A DNA stretch of 64,000 nt. It comes from an uncultured Acidocella sp. (GTDB lineage: Bacteria; Pseudomonadota; Alphaproteobacteria; Acetobacterales; Acetobacteraceae). This document shows, one piece after another, positions 1 to 11,564 of the stretch; positions within the stretch are counted from its first letter, which is position 1; every line of letters begins with the position of its first letter. Below the pieces are notes generated by a model. The model saw only the letters and a program-made list of their open reading frames with translations, ran no database searches and was not told where the DNA came from. The position numbers were made by a program, and so were the translations under genes. The stretch spans positions 31,902 through 95,901 of the forward strand of contig NZ_CAMIIE010000004.1 of assembly GCF_946222605.1 (NCBI RefSeq), read 5' to 3'.

Positions 1-1056
1 GCGGGGTTCGGCACCTGGCTGGGGCTGCAGCTGGGCGGGCTCGACCATGCGCCGCTGGTAACGGTGCTGCTGGCGCTGCTGGTGCAGGCGCTGGCCCCGT
101 TCATCATCCTCACCCACGACTTTCCCTGGCGGCGCAGCCGGCTGGCCTGCATGGCGGCGGTGCTGCTCTGCGCGGTGCCGCCCGGCACCGCCGAGGTCTG
201 GCTGAACACCATCACCAGCCAGTTCCATCTCGGCCTGGCGGCGGCGTTGATCCTCGCCGCCCCGCCCAGAACCAAGCGTCTGTTCGTGCTCGACGCGCTG
301 GTGCTCGCCGTCGGCGTGCTCTCCGGCCCCGCCACCAGCTTCCTGCTGCCTTTGTTCCTGCTGCGCGGCGTGCTCACCCGCAGCCGGGTGATGCTGCTGT
401 TCAGCCTGATCCTGCTTGTCGGGTTCGCGCTGCAGCTAGGCATCTATCTCACCCATCCGATGCCGTTGCGCAGCGGGCCGGTCTCGCTGGCGGCATTGCT
501 GGCGGTGATCGCGCTGCACGGACCGGTCATGGCCTTCACCGGCATGCATGGCGCCGCCGTCATCGGCCGCTGCTTCCTCGCCCTGGGCCAGACCCAGGCG
601 CTGCTCTGGCCGCCGCTGTTGATCCTTGTCCTGTTCTACGCGCTGCTGGGCTGGCTGGTGGCGGGGGCGCGCTTTGGCCGCGCCACGCTGGCGCTGCTGC
701 TGGCGGCGCAGATCATCATCCTGTTCGTCTCGTTCGATAAATCCCTCTCGCCGGATTTCACCGACAGCATGGGGGCGGGCTGGGGCGGGCGCTATGCCTT
801 CATCCCGCTGGTGTTGACCGGGCTGATCCTGACCGGCGCGGTCTGCACCACCAGCTGGGCCCGGCGCGCCGTGGCGTTTTTCGCCTTGCTGCTGGTGCTG
901 GCCGTGGGGGTCAGCAATGACCGCACCGGCACCGCCATGTTCGCCAGCGGCCCGGCCTGGGGCCCGCAAGCCAAGGCCTGGCAGCTCCGTCACTGTAATT
1001 TCTTCAAAATCTGGCCCGGCAACACCGGCTGGATCGTCATCCTCGGGCATCGATGA
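1..1056 (+). CDS. Polytopic membrane protein, 5' end cut off
   Basis: The reading frame is open from the first base of the window, so the N-terminus lies outside. About 350 residues are visible, made almost wholly of Leu/Ala/Val-rich membrane helices separated by short basic loops, ending in a short polar tail. I recognise no catalytic motif. The stop overlaps the start of the following glycosyltransferase (ATGA at 1053-1056), so the two are translationally coupled. A membrane partner in lipid-linked sugar transfer (for example a GtrII- or GT-C-like protein) is likely from this context, but that is inference. Confidence 0.7.
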   Translation, partial: AGFGTWLGLQLGGLDHAPLVTVLLALLVQALAPFIILTHDFPWRRSRLACMAAVLLCAVPPGTAEVWLNTITSQFHLGLAAALILAAPPRTKRLFVLDALVLAVGVLSGPATSFLLPLFLLRGVLTRSRVMLLFSLILLVGFALQLGIYLTHPMPLRSGPVSLAALLAVIALHGPVMAFTGMHGAAVIGRCFLALGQTQALLWPPLLILVLFYALLGWLVAGARFGRATLALLLAAQIIILFVSFDKSLSPDFTDSMGAGWGGRYAFIPLVLTGLILTGAVCTTSWARRAVAFFALLLVLAVGVSNDRTGTAMFASGPAWGPQAKAWQLRHCNFFKIWPGNTGWIVILGHR

Positions 1057-2213
1057 ACCCGATGCCCGAGCTCAGCATTGTCATGCCCTGCCTCAATGAG
1101 GCGCAGACGCTGCCGCTCTGCATCGCCAAGGCCAAAGCGTTCCTGAGCTCGCACGGCATCGAGGGTGAAATCGTCATCGGCGATAACGGCTCCAGCGACG
1201 GCTCGCAGGCGCTGGCGCGGGCTTTGGGCGCCAGGGTGGTGGAGGTGCCGCGGCGCGGCTATGGCGCGGCGCTGCATGGCGCGGTGAGTGCCGCGCGCGG
1301 GCGCTATTGCATCATGGGCGATTCCGACGACAGCTACGATTTTTCCAAGCTGGCGCCGTTTCTGCAGGCGCTGCGGGGTGGCGCGGATTTGGTCATGGGC
1401 AACCGCTTTGCCGGCGGCATCAGCCCGGGGGCGATGCCTTGGAAGAATCGCTATCTCGGCAACCCGGTTCTCTCCGGGCTGGGGCGCTTCCTCTTCCGCA
1501 CCCCGATCAAGGATTTCCATTGCGGCCTGCGCGGCTTCAGCCGCGACGCCTTCCTGCGCATGGATCTGCGCACCATCGGCATGGAGTTCGCCTCCGAGAT
1601 GGTGATCAAGGCGGCATTGCTGGGCATGCGCATCGAGGAGGTGCCGACCACGCTGGAGAAGGATGGGCGCGCCCGCCCGCCGCATCTGCGCCCCTGGCGG
1701 GATGGCTGGCGGCATCTGCGCTTCATGCTGCTGTTCTCGCCGGCCTGGCTGTTTCTCTATCCCGGGCTCGGGCTGGCGCTGCTGGGGCTGGGGCTGGGCG
1801 GGGCGCTGATGACGGGGCCGCTGCGGATCGCCGGGGTGAGGCTGGATCTCGGGGCGCTGCTTTATTGCGTGACGATGGTGGAGCTGGGGGCGCAGGCGGT
1901 GATCTTCGCCTGGCTGGCGCGCGCATATACCATCCAGGAAGGGCTGCTGCCGGCCTCGCTGCGCATGCGCCGTCTGGAGCCGCTGGTGACGCTTGAAAAC
2001 GGGCTGGTGCTGGGGCTGGGCCTATTGGGGCTCGGGCTAGGGCTGCTCGGCTGGGCGATTGCGATCTGGTCGCAGGCCGGGTTCGGCAATCTCGATGTCG
2101 GGCGGATCGCGCGCATCATCATGGGCTCGTCGCTGGCGCTGTCGCTGGGCATGGAGGTGCTGCTCTCCAGCTTCCTGCTCTCCACGCTGCGGCTGCATAT
2201 CAGGGAAACCTAA
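1053..2213 (+). CDS. Family 2 glycosyltransferase, polyprenyl-phosphate sugar transferase type, with C-terminal membrane helices
   Basis: 386 residues. The N-terminal ~230 residues are a GT-A fold like DPM1/GtrB: the start PELSIVMPCLNEAQTL binds the nucleotide sugar, GDNGSSDGS follows, and the metal-binding acidic motif is GDSDDSYDF, where most relatives have DADD. The C-terminal ~150 residues form about four membrane helices. Such enzymes move a sugar from UDP- or GDP-sugar to polyprenyl phosphate at the inner face of the membrane. The start overlaps the stop of the upstream membrane protein. The exact sugar cannot be told. Confidence 0.88.
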   Translation: MNPMPELSIVMPCLNEAQTLPLCIAKAKAFLSSHGIEGEIVIGDNGSSDGSQALARALGARVVEVPRRGYGAALHGAVSAARGRYCIMGDSDDSYDFSKLAPFLQALRGGADLVMGNRFAGGISPGAMPWKNRYLGNPVLSGLGRFLFRTPIKDFHCGLRGFSRDAFLRMDLRTIGMEFASEMVIKAALLGMRIEEVPTTLEKDGRARPPHLRPWRDGWRHLRFMLLFSPAWLFLYPGLGLALLGLGLGGALMTGPLRIAGVRLDLGALLYCVTMVELGAQAVIFAWLARAYTIQEGLLPASLRMRRLEPLVTLENGLVLGLGLLGLGLGLLGWAIAIWSQAGFGNLDVGRIARIIMGSSLALSLGMEVLLSSFLLSTLRLHIRET

Positions 2214-2235
2214 AGGCGGCCCGAAGGCCGCCTTT
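2212..2235. terminator. Bidirectional hairpin terminator between convergent genes
   Basis: A perfect 10-bp inverted repeat, AAAGGCGGCC and GGCCGCCTTT, with a CGAA loop. It lies directly after the glycosyltransferase stop and 9 bases before the alaS stop on the opposite strand. The A-tract/T-tract ends let it serve both directions. Confidence 0.85.
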
Positions 2236-2244
2236 ATGGGTTGC

Positions 2245-4899
<2,655 letters not shown>

Positions 4900-4964
4900 G
4901 TGGGCTGGATTACAAGGCGGACGGGTTTTCGCCAAGCCCGCCCGCCGGCCGGGCGCAAAAAGGG

Positions 4965-5099
4965 CAAAAGTTTTTGGGGCGCCCTTTTTTCAAAAAGGGC
5001 GCGAAGAGACAAAAGGCCGGATCGCCCCCAGGGGGGCGTCCGGCCTTTTGTCAGGAAGGGGCGTTTTTGTAAAAACACCCCTTCAACCCCCAAAAAATT
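4965..5099. repeat. Composite palindromic intergenic repeat (family A) between recA and alaS
   Basis: It opens with CAAAAGTTTTTGGGG and closes with an inverted, slightly changed copy just before the recA stop. Three hairpins lie inside: 4978-5002 (GCGCCCTTTTTT type), 5008-5052 (a long stem beginning GACAAAAGGCCGGA and ending with its complement), and 5055-5084 (GAAGGGG...CCCCTTC). The first and third have T-rich arms and should terminate recA transcription. Related copies recur across the window. Confidence 0.85.
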
Positions 5100-6167
5100 T
5101 TAATCCTCAGCGCTGTCCTCGCCGCCATCGGCGGCCATCAGCGCCTCACCCAGCGTCGAAGACTGATCGCGGATCTTCTTCTCGATGCTTTCGGCCACTT
5201 TCGGATTGTCGCGCAGGAACTGCTTGGCATTCTCCCGCCCCTGGCCAATCCGCTGGCTGTCGTACGAGAACCAGGCGCCGGATTTCTCCACCACCCCGGC
5301 CTTCACCCCGAGATCCACCAGCTCGCCGGATTTGGAAATCCCCTCGCCGAACATGATGTCGAACTCCACCTGCCGGAAGGGCGGGGCGAGCTTGTTCTTC
5401 ACCACTTTCACCCGGACATGGTTGCCCGTCACCTCGTCGCGCTCCTTGATCGAGCCGGTGCGGCGGATTTCCATGCGGATGGAGGAATAGAATTTCAGCG
5501 CGTTGCCGCCGGTCGTCGTCTCCGGATTACCGAACATCACGCCGATTTTCAGACGGATCTGGTTCAGGAAGATCAAAGTGGTGTTGGAGCGCGCCACCGA
5601 GCCGGTGATCTTGCGCAGCGCCTGGCTCATCAGCCGCGCATGCAGGCCGACATGGCTATCGCCCATCTCACCTTCCAACTCCGCGCGCGGCACCAGCGCG
5701 GCGACCGAGTCGATCACCAGCACGTCGATCGAGCCGGAGCGCACCAGCGTATCGGCGATTTCCAGACCCTGCTCGCCGGTATCGGGCTGCGAAATCAGCA
5801 GATTATCCACATCCACGCCGAGCTTGCGGGCATAGACCGGGTCCAGCGCGTGCTCGGCATCCACAAAGGCGCAGACACCGCCGCGCTTTTGCGCCTCGGC
5901 CACGGCATGCAGCGCCAGGGTGGTCTTGCCCGAGCTTTCCGGGCCGTAAACCTCGATCACGCGGCCGCGCGGCAGGCCGCCAATGCCCAGCGCCAGATCC
6001 AGCCCGAGCGAGCCAGAGGAGATCACCTCGATCGCCTCATTGCCGCCCTTGGCGCCCATGCGCATGATGGAGCCTTTGCCGAAGGCGCGCTCAATCTGCG
6101 CCATCGCGGCGTCGAGCGCCTTGTTTTTTTCGAGATCGGGTTTTGCCATCGTCGTCACTGTCGCCAT
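5100..6167 (-). CDS. recA: Recombinase RecA
   Basis: 355 residues, the usual RecA length. It is the ATP-dependent strand-exchange protein and co-protease that triggers LexA cleavage in the SOS response. Walker A is GPESSGKTTL; the L1/L2 DNA-binding regions and the acidic C-terminus (ending DGGEDSAED) are present. I chose the ATG at 6167 (protein begins MATVTTMAKPDLEKN) because GGAGG sits 8 bases upstream of it. The ATG at 6149 has no such site. The frame stays open further upstream (possible starts at 6245 and beyond), so a longer N-terminus cannot be excluded. An SOS box lies about 170 bases upstream. Confidence 0.96.
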   Translation of the reverse strand: MATVTTMAKPDLEKNKALDAAMAQIERAFGKGSIMRMGAKGGNEAIEVISSGSLGLDLALGIGGLPRGRVIEVYGPESSGKTTLALHAVAEAQKRGGVCAFVDAEHALDPVYARKLGVDVDNLLISQPDTGEQGLEIADTLVRSGSIDVLVIDSVAALVPRAELEGEMGDSHVGLHARLMSQALRKITGSVARSNTTLIFLNQIRLKIGVMFGNPETTTGGNALKFYSSIRMEIRRTGSIKERDEVTGNHVRVKVVKNKLAPPFRQVEFDIMFGEGISKSGELVDLGVKAGVVEKSGAWFSYDSQRIGQGRENAKQFLRDNPKVAESIEKKIRDQSSTLGEALMAADGGEDSAED

Positions 6168-6334
6168 GAAAGGTGCCTCCGGAGCGTCCAACATCGACTC
6201 GATTTCTGTCAAACGAGCTTTTTTGCTTGCGGTGGATGCAACCATAGCGTGTTTTCCTGATCTTGCCATAGGGAATCGTTGAATCGCATCCTGGCATGGC
6301 GAGAACAAATTAGCAACATATCTGTTAATAATTT

Positions 6335-6349
6335 GTTCGTATTTTGTTC
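6335..6349. promoter_or_regulatory. SOS (LexA) box upstream of recA
   Basis: The sequence GTTCGTATTTTGTTC is an exact match to the alphaproteobacterial LexA direct-repeat operator GTTC-N7-GTTC. It lies in the 337-base gap between recA and the divergent GFA-type gene, in an AT-rich stretch that probably holds the recA promoter (minus strand). LexA bound here would repress recA until DNA damage. Confidence 0.9.
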
Positions 6350-6504
6350 GGTAATTCTGGAGAAAATATTGCGGATACGTAATGTGATTAGAACATATTG
6401 GAAACTTGGATTCGCCCCCGTCTTTGATCCATTCCGGGACAGGGTTTGACGGCACAGCGCGCCTCGCCATGCTGAGCCATCCAAAAGCAACAAGGCGAGG
6501 AAAA

Positions 6505-6933
6505 ATGAGCCAGACTTATCAAGGTGCGTGTTTTTGCGGGGCGGTGGAGCTGACCGTGAGCGGTGATCCGGAGGCGATGGGCTATTGCCATTGCCGCTCC
6601 TGCCGCTCCTGGTCGGGCGGGCCGGTGAATGCGTTTACGCTATGGAAGCCCGAGGCGGTGAAGGTGACCAAGGGCGGGAGCGACATTGCCACCTACGCCA
6701 AAACCGAGGCCAGCCATCGGCAATATTGCCGTCAATGTGGCGGGCATCTGATGACGGCGCATCCGGGCTTTGGGCTGGTGGATGTGTTCGCGGCCACCTT
6801 GCCGACGCTGGAGTTCAAGCCCGGCGTGCATGTGAACTATGCCGAGACGGTGCTGCCGATGAAGGACGGCCTGCCCAAGCTAAAGGATTTTCCCGCCGAA
6901 CTGGGCGGCAGCGGCGAAATGGCGCCGGAATAA
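6505..6933 (+). CDS. GFA-family (glutathione-dependent formaldehyde-activating-like) zinc protein
   Basis: 142 residues, beginning MSQTYQGACFCGAVEL. The family's cysteine pattern is visible: CFCGAV near residue 9, CHCRSC near residue 28 and CRQCGG near residue 81. These hold zinc in the Mss4-like fold. Members have been linked to S-hydroxymethylglutathione formation, but most are uncharacterised. The ATG at 6505 is preceded by GGCGAGG at a good distance; the frame extends upstream to 6406 without a comparable site. Transcribed away from recA and convergent with argG. Confidence 0.85.
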   Translation: MSQTYQGACFCGAVELTVSGDPEAMGYCHCRSCRSWSGGPVNAFTLWKPEAVKVTKGGSDIATYAKTEASHRQYCRQCGGHLMTAHPGFGLVDVFAATLPTLEFKPGVHVNYAETVLPMKDGLPKLKDFPAELGGSGEMAPE

Positions 6934-6938
6934 AAGAG

Positions 6939-6993
6939 CAAAAGTTTTTAAGGGGTCTGGGGGGATTTTTACAAAAATCCCCCCAGCACTTTA
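6939..6993. terminator. Bidirectional terminator within a family A repeat
   Basis: Opens with CAAAAGTTTTTAAGGGG. It contains a perfect 14-bp inverted repeat (6957-6970 with 6973-6986, arms CTGGGGGGATTTTT and complement, 2-base spacer). It sits between the convergent GFA-type gene and argG and can terminate both. Confidence 0.8.
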
Positions 6994-8220
6994 TTACAGC
7001 GCCCCGCCGCGGCGGCCGATGGACGCCCCCAGCCGCAGCCGCAGCGCATTGAGCTTGATGAAGCCTGCCGCATCCTGCTGGTTATACGCCCCGGCATCGT
7101 CCTCGAACGTCACCATGCGGGTATTATAGAGCGAATTCGGGCTCTCCCGCCCGGTGACGATCACATTGCCCTTATAGAGCTTCAGTCGCACCGTGCCGGT
7201 CACGGAAGCCTGCGACGTATCGATCAACGCCTGCAGCATCCGGCGCTCCGGCGAGAACCAGAAACCGTTATAGATCAGCTCCGCATAGCGCGGCATGATG
7301 CTGTCCTTCAGGTGCCCGGCCTCGCGGTCCAGCGTGATGCTCTCAATGCCGCGATGGGCTGCCAGCAGGATGGTGCCGCCCGGGGTTTCGTACACGCCGC
7401 GGGACTTCATGCCGACGAAACGGTTCTCCACCAGATCCAGCCGGCCGATGCCATTGGCTTTGCCGTATTCGTTCAGGCGGGTGAGGATGGTGGCCGGGGA
7501 GAGCGCCTCGCCATTGATCCCCACCGCATCGCCATTCTTGAACGCGATGGTGATCTCGGTGACCTGATCAGGTGCGGCTTCCGGGGAGATGGTGCGCTGA
7601 TACACGATCTCATCCGGCCCCACTGCCGGGTCTTCCAGAACCTTGCCCTCGGAGGAGGAGTGCAGCAGGTTCGCATCCACGGAGAACGGCGCCTCGCCGC
7701 GCTTATCCTTGGCAATGGGGATCTGGTTCGCCTCGGCATATTCCAGCAGCCTGGTGCGCGAGGTCAGCTCCCATTCGCGCCAGGGTGCGATGACGCGGAT
7801 ATTCGGGTTCAGCGCGTAATAGCCAAGCTCGAAGCGGACCTGGTCATTGCCCTTGCCGGTGGCGCCATGGGCGACGGCATCCGCGCCCACCATCTCGGCG
7901 ATTTCGATCTGGCGCTGGGCGATCAGCGGCCGGGCGATGGAGGTGCCCAGCAGATACTGGCCCTCATACAGCGCATTGGCGCGGAACATCGGGAACACGA
8001 AATCCTTCACGAAGGTCTCGCGCAGATCCTCGATGAAGATCTCCTTGATGCCGAACATCTCCGCCTTCTTGCGGGCCGGCTCCAGCTCCTCGCCCTGGCC
8101 GAGATCGGCGGTGAAGGTCACCACCTCGCACTTATAGGTGTTCTGCAGCCAGCGAAGAATGACCGAGGTGTCCAGCCCGCCGGAATAAGCCAGGACGACC
8201 TTTTTGACTTTCTGTTCCAT
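6994..8220 (-). CDS. argG: Argininosuccinate synthase
   Basis: 408 residues, normal length. It joins citrulline and aspartate using ATP to give argininosuccinate, the penultimate step of arginine synthesis. The N-type ATP pyrophosphatase motif AYSGGLDTS is at residues 10-18. Other arginine genes in the window are argH and argC, but none are adjacent. It begins 9 bases after the stop of the upstream hydroxylase gene and is probably co-transcribed with it. There is no strong ribosome binding site before the ATG. Confidence 0.96.
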   Translation of the reverse strand: MEQKVKKVVLAYSGGLDTSVILRWLQNTYKCEVVTFTADLGQGEELEPARKKAEMFGIKEIFIEDLRETFVKDFVFPMFRANALYEGQYLLGTSIARPLIAQRQIEIAEMVGADAVAHGATGKGNDQVRFELGYYALNPNIRVIAPWREWELTSRTRLLEYAEANQIPIAKDKRGEAPFSVDANLLHSSSEGKVLEDPAVGPDEIVYQRTISPEAAPDQVTEITIAFKNGDAVGINGEALSPATILTRLNEYGKANGIGRLDLVENRFVGMKSRGVYETPGGTILLAAHRGIESITLDREAGHLKDSIMPRYAELIYNGFWFSPERRMLQALIDTSQASVTGTVRLKLYKGNVIVTGRESPNSLYNTRMVTFEDDAGAYNQQDAAGFIKLNALRLRLGASIGRRGGAL

Positions 8221-8229
8221 GCTGGCTGC

Positions 8230-9195
8230 TTATGACGCGGCGCGGCCGATGCCAAGGCTTGCCCAGCTCTTTCCCAGGGCCTGCCAGAATAATTTCAGCC
8301 CGGTCGCCTGCTGGGCGAGGTAGGAGCCGGAGACCAGCGCCGCGGGGGCGCGGGCATCGCCGGTGGGCAGATATTCGTCGCGGAAATCGGCGGTGCGGAA
8401 GATGATGTCCCAGACCGGGAACACCGAGGCGTAATTGCAGCTATGCCGCCCGGCGGCGCGCAGCCCATGATGGAAGCGGTGAAAGCGCGGCGAGACGAAC
8501 ACCCATTCCAGCGGCCCGAAGGAGGCGCGGATATTGGCGTGGCTGAGGCTTTCGATGAATTTCATCGCCATCAGCAGCAGCGGGAATTGCAGCGGCGGGA
8601 TGCCGATGAGCAGCCCGATGGCGAAGAACCAGAAGAAGCTGATCACATCGTCCAGCAGATGGTTGCGGTCGTCGGACCAGAAGCTCATCTGCGTCTGCGC
8701 ATGGTGCAGCGCGTGCAGCGCGTACCACCAGCGGAAGGAATGGGAGAGCCGGTGGCGCCAGTAATCGGCGCAATCCAGGATCAGCGCATAGACCAGGAAG
8801 GTGATCAGCGGGTGCCCGAACAGGCCGGGCACCAGACTGTCCAGTGTGGGCGGGATGAAGCCATGCTCGACCAGCAAGCCGGTGGACCAGGTCTGCACCT
8901 GATAGAACAGCACGAAGGTGACGATGGGGGTGACGCCGACGCGGTTGAGGAAGGTGTAGAACACATCCACCCACACCGCCTTGTTGTCCGGCCAGCGCTC
9001 CACCGGCCGCCAGGCCTCCAACGGCAGGCAGACCGCGTAGGTCACCAGCACCGCGAACATCCCGTAGACGCAGATCAGGCACCAATCGAAGGCGAGATCG
9101 TCCCAGGCCATCCAGTGCAGCCGGAACAGCACCGGCAGCACCAGATACTGGTCCATATAGCCGGCGATGTTGGAGAAGAGACGATCGAGACCCAT
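8230..9195 (-). CDS. Sterol desaturase / fatty acid hydroxylase family membrane protein
   Basis: About 321 residues with several membrane helices. The di-iron histidine clusters of the family are present in order: HRLSH, HALHH, and RFHRFHHG, with a further SHANIR. Such enzymes insert oxygen into lipids such as hopanoids, carotenoids or fatty acids; the substrate here is unknown. The start is the ATG at 9195; a TTG two codons upstream is also possible. It lies 9 bases upstream of argG in the same direction. Confidence 0.88.
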   Translation of the reverse strand: MGLDRLFSNIAGYMDQYLVLPVLFRLHWMAWDDLAFDWCLICVYGMFAVLVTYAVCLPLEAWRPVERWPDNKAVWVDVFYTFLNRVGVTPIVTFVLFYQVQTWSTGLLVEHGFIPPTLDSLVPGLFGHPLITFLVYALILDCADYWRHRLSHSFRWWYALHALHHAQTQMSFWSDDRNHLLDDVISFFWFFAIGLLIGIPPLQFPLLLMAMKFIESLSHANIRASFGPLEWVFVSPRFHRFHHGLRAAGRHSCNYASVFPVWDIIFRTADFRDEYLPTGDARAPAALVSGSYLAQQATGLKLFWQALGKSWASLGIGRAAS

Positions 9196-9301
9196 ACCCA
9201 AACCCCATGCAGGACTGGCGGCAACCAGCCTTTATAGCGCCCGCCCGCCGCAAAAAGCGAGAGGGCAAAAGCCGTTGTTACAAAGGCTTAAATGCAAGCG
9301 C

Positions 9302-10297
9302 TCAGATCCGCTCGGCGGTGATCCGGCCTTTCTGGCGCAGCATGGTGTTGAGGAAGATGCCATGCGGCGAGCGCCCGACCGGGATGGAGCTGTAATTGCC
9401 GCTCACCGGGTCGAGGATCGCCACCGATTCCGCATAGCGCAGGCAGATCCAGATATTCCCCTCCGGATCGATGCCGATATCGTCCGGCCCGCCAGGGATC
9501 TCATATTGGCGCAGGATCTGGAAGCTGACCGGGTCCAGCGCGGTCAGGCCGGTCCGCCCTGGGCCGCGATTGGAGACGTAGAGGATCTGCTTCCTGGTAT
9601 CCAGGAAGATATTATGCGCGCCATCGCCGGTGACGACCCGCCGGGTGATCTGCCCGCTCACCGGATCGACCTCGACAAAGCCGCGCCCGCCCATGATGCA
9701 GCACAGCACCTTGCCGCGATGCCAGAGCACGCCCGCCGGCGTCTCGCCCACCGTCACCGCCCAGCGCTCAGTCATGCTGGTGAGGTCGAAGGAGACCAGC
9801 GTGTTGGAATTCTGCATGGAGTTGAAGGACCAGCGGCTATCCGGCGAGAAATCCAGATGGCTCGGCCAGCGCCCGGGCTTGAAGCGCTTCACCAGCCGCA
9901 GCGTGGCGCCGTCATAGACATCCACGAAATCCAGCCGCAGCGCGTTGACCATCAGATATTTGTTATCCGGCGTGTAGCCGAGCTGATACGGGTCGGCGAT
10001 GCGCTTGCGACCCAACGGCGCGCCGGTGATCGGGTCGAAGATGAAAATCGCGTTGCCCGAGGCATCGCAGATGAAAAGCTGGCCGCGGTCGGGGGTCAGG
10101 CACCAATGGCTGGGCTCGCGATAGGCCGGCTCCGTCCCCACCACCTGGCGGCTCGTCATGTCGATGAGGCTGACCGAGCCGGCGGCGGAGTTCAGGACGA
10201 AGGCGAGGGGGGGCGTTGCCGCCAGGGCCGGAGCAGCCCCGGCGAGGGCGAGGGGCAGGGCGGCGGGCAGGGCGATGGCGGTGCGGCGTGTGAGCAT
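9302..10297 (-). CDS. Exported YVTN/YncE-type beta-propeller protein
   Basis: 331 residues. The N-terminus MLTRRTAIALPAALPLALAG followed by an Ala-rich cleavage region looks like a Tat signal peptide (TRRTAI). The rest is a chain of ~45-residue beta-propeller repeats (patterns such as LTPDRGQLFICDASGN, IDPEGNIWICL). These proteins act in the periplasm as binding or scaffold propellers; no catalytic residues are evident. The start at 10297 has AGGGG upstream. The first 106 bases overlap the 3' end of the upstream O-antigen ligase-like gene in another frame. Confidence 0.82.
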   Translation of the reverse strand: MLTRRTAIALPAALPLALAGAAPALAATPPLAFVLNSAAGSVSLIDMTSRQVVGTEPAYREPSHWCLTPDRGQLFICDASGNAIFIFDPITGAPLGRKRIADPYQLGYTPDNKYLMVNALRLDFVDVYDGATLRLVKRFKPGRWPSHLDFSPDSRWSFNSMQNSNTLVSFDLTSMTERWAVTVGETPAGVLWHRGKVLCCIMGGRGFVEVDPVSGQITRRVVTGDGAHNIFLDTRKQILYVSNRGPGRTGLTALDPVSFQILRQYEIPGGPDDIGIDPEGNIWICLRYAESVAILDPVSGNYSSIPVGRSPHGIFLNTMLRQKGRITAERI

Positions 10298-11505
10298 GCA
10301 GCCCCTGTAGACCCGTTTTGTGCGTTTGCGAAGATGGCGCTTACCCACAAGAAGAACGCCGAGGCGGTCCCCGCGATCAGGGTGTTGTCGGTCAGTGATT
10401 GCACGGCGAATGCAATGAAAATCAACCGCATCAGCCAGGCCTGCCGGGCCGGCAGCCGCGCCGTGCCGCGCCCCACCCACAGCAGCATCAGCCCGAGCAG
10501 CAGCCCCAGCCCCAGCACCCCGCCCTCGGTGCCGATGCGCAGATATTCATCATGCGCGGCATTGGTGCCGATCAGCCTGGCCAGCGGCGCGCTGAGCGGA
10601 ATGATGATCTTACCCGCCCCCACCCCCCAGCCGACCCAGGGCGAGTGCTGGATGGCGGTCCAGAAATAGGGCCAGACCAGCGTGCGGTTGGACAAGTTGG
10701 ACGCCAGGCCAAGCTGCGTCATGTCGATGACGCGCAGAAAATCGAGCTGGCTGAAACAGAGCGCCACCAGAGCGGCCAGCGCCCCGGCCAGGGCGAAAGC
10801 CCGCAGGCAGCCGCGCTGGGCCAGCAACGCCGCCAGGACGAGGCCGCCCAAAACCAACGGCGAGCGCGCCCCGGTGAGCAGGATGAGGGTGAAATTGATC
10901 CCCGTCAGCAGCGCCACGGCCCGGCGCGGCCGTACCGCCAGCTCCAGCACCCCGGCATAAAGCCCCACCAGCGCCGCCCCGGCCAGAAAGGGCGGCTGCC
11001 CATCCCCGCCCAGCCGCAGCGCCCCCAGCTCCAGCGTGTAGAACCGGTCCAGCCCCGCCAGCGCCAGCATCGCCGCCACCCCCACGGCGCAGAGCGGGGC
11101 GATCATCACCGCCCGGCAGGCGGTACGGCTGAAGCCCCCATCCTGGCGGACAAAGCCGAACAAAAACGGCGCGGCGGAGCCGATCAGCGACCGCGCCGAG
11201 GCCTCCAGGCTCAGCCCCGGATGCAGCCCATGGATCAGCCCGACGCAGAACATCAGCAGAAACGCCAGGGACGGATTGCCCACATCCCGTCGTGGCCCGT
11301 AGCGCCAGAGTGCTCCGGCCAGCACCAGCAAGCCATAGAGCTTGAGCAGCCCCGCCGTCGCCTCCAGGCTGCCGGTGGCGGCACTCAGCCAGCCATCCGG
11401 CGCGGTGGCCAGCGCCAGCACCCACAGCAGCACCGCCTGGCGCGGCCGCGCCAGGGCCAGCAGCACGAGCGGCAACACAGAAACCACAACCAGGAATTGC
11501 AGCAT
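10192..11505 (-). CDS. O-antigen ligase / Wzy-type polymerase family membrane protein
   Basis: 437 residues with about a dozen hydrophobic helices and a periplasmic loop carrying NRTLVWPYFWTAIQHSPWVGWG and a following HDEYL, the conserved pattern of the WaaL/Wzy family (PF04932). It would join or polymerise lipid-linked glycan at the outer face of the inner membrane. The last ~35 residues are Pro/Ser-rich and come from reading the signal-peptide region of the next gene in another frame, so this tail is probably not functional. Acceptor and donor are unknown. Confidence 0.85.
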   Translation of the reverse strand: MLQFLVVVSVLPLVLLALARPRQAVLLWVLALATAPDGWLSAATGSLEATAGLLKLYGLLVLAGALWRYGPRRDVGNPSLAFLLMFCVGLIHGLHPGLSLEASARSLIGSAAPFLFGFVRQDGGFSRTACRAVMIAPLCAVGVAAMLALAGLDRFYTLELGALRLGGDGQPPFLAGAALVGLYAGVLELAVRPRRAVALLTGINFTLILLTGARSPLVLGGLVLAALLAQRGCLRAFALAGALAALVALCFSQLDFLRVIDMTQLGLASNLSNRTLVWPYFWTAIQHSPWVGWGVGAGKIIIPLSAPLARLIGTNAAHDEYLRIGTEGGVLGLGLLLGLMLLWVGRGTARLPARQAWLMRLIFIAFAVQSLTDNTLIAGTASAFFLWVSAIFANAQNGSTGAACSHAAPPSPCPPPCPSPSPGLLRPWRQRPPSPSS

Positions 11506-11564
11506 GGCTCGTCATAGCCCATTTGAACCCACCGCGCTTGTGATTTCTTCCCGATGCGCCAAAG

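Noticed and set aside
6168..6470. Extended recA N-terminus to 6470
   Set aside because: It would start beyond the SOS box and most of it lies in the AT-rich promoter region. A strong GGAGG site supports the shorter start at 6167.
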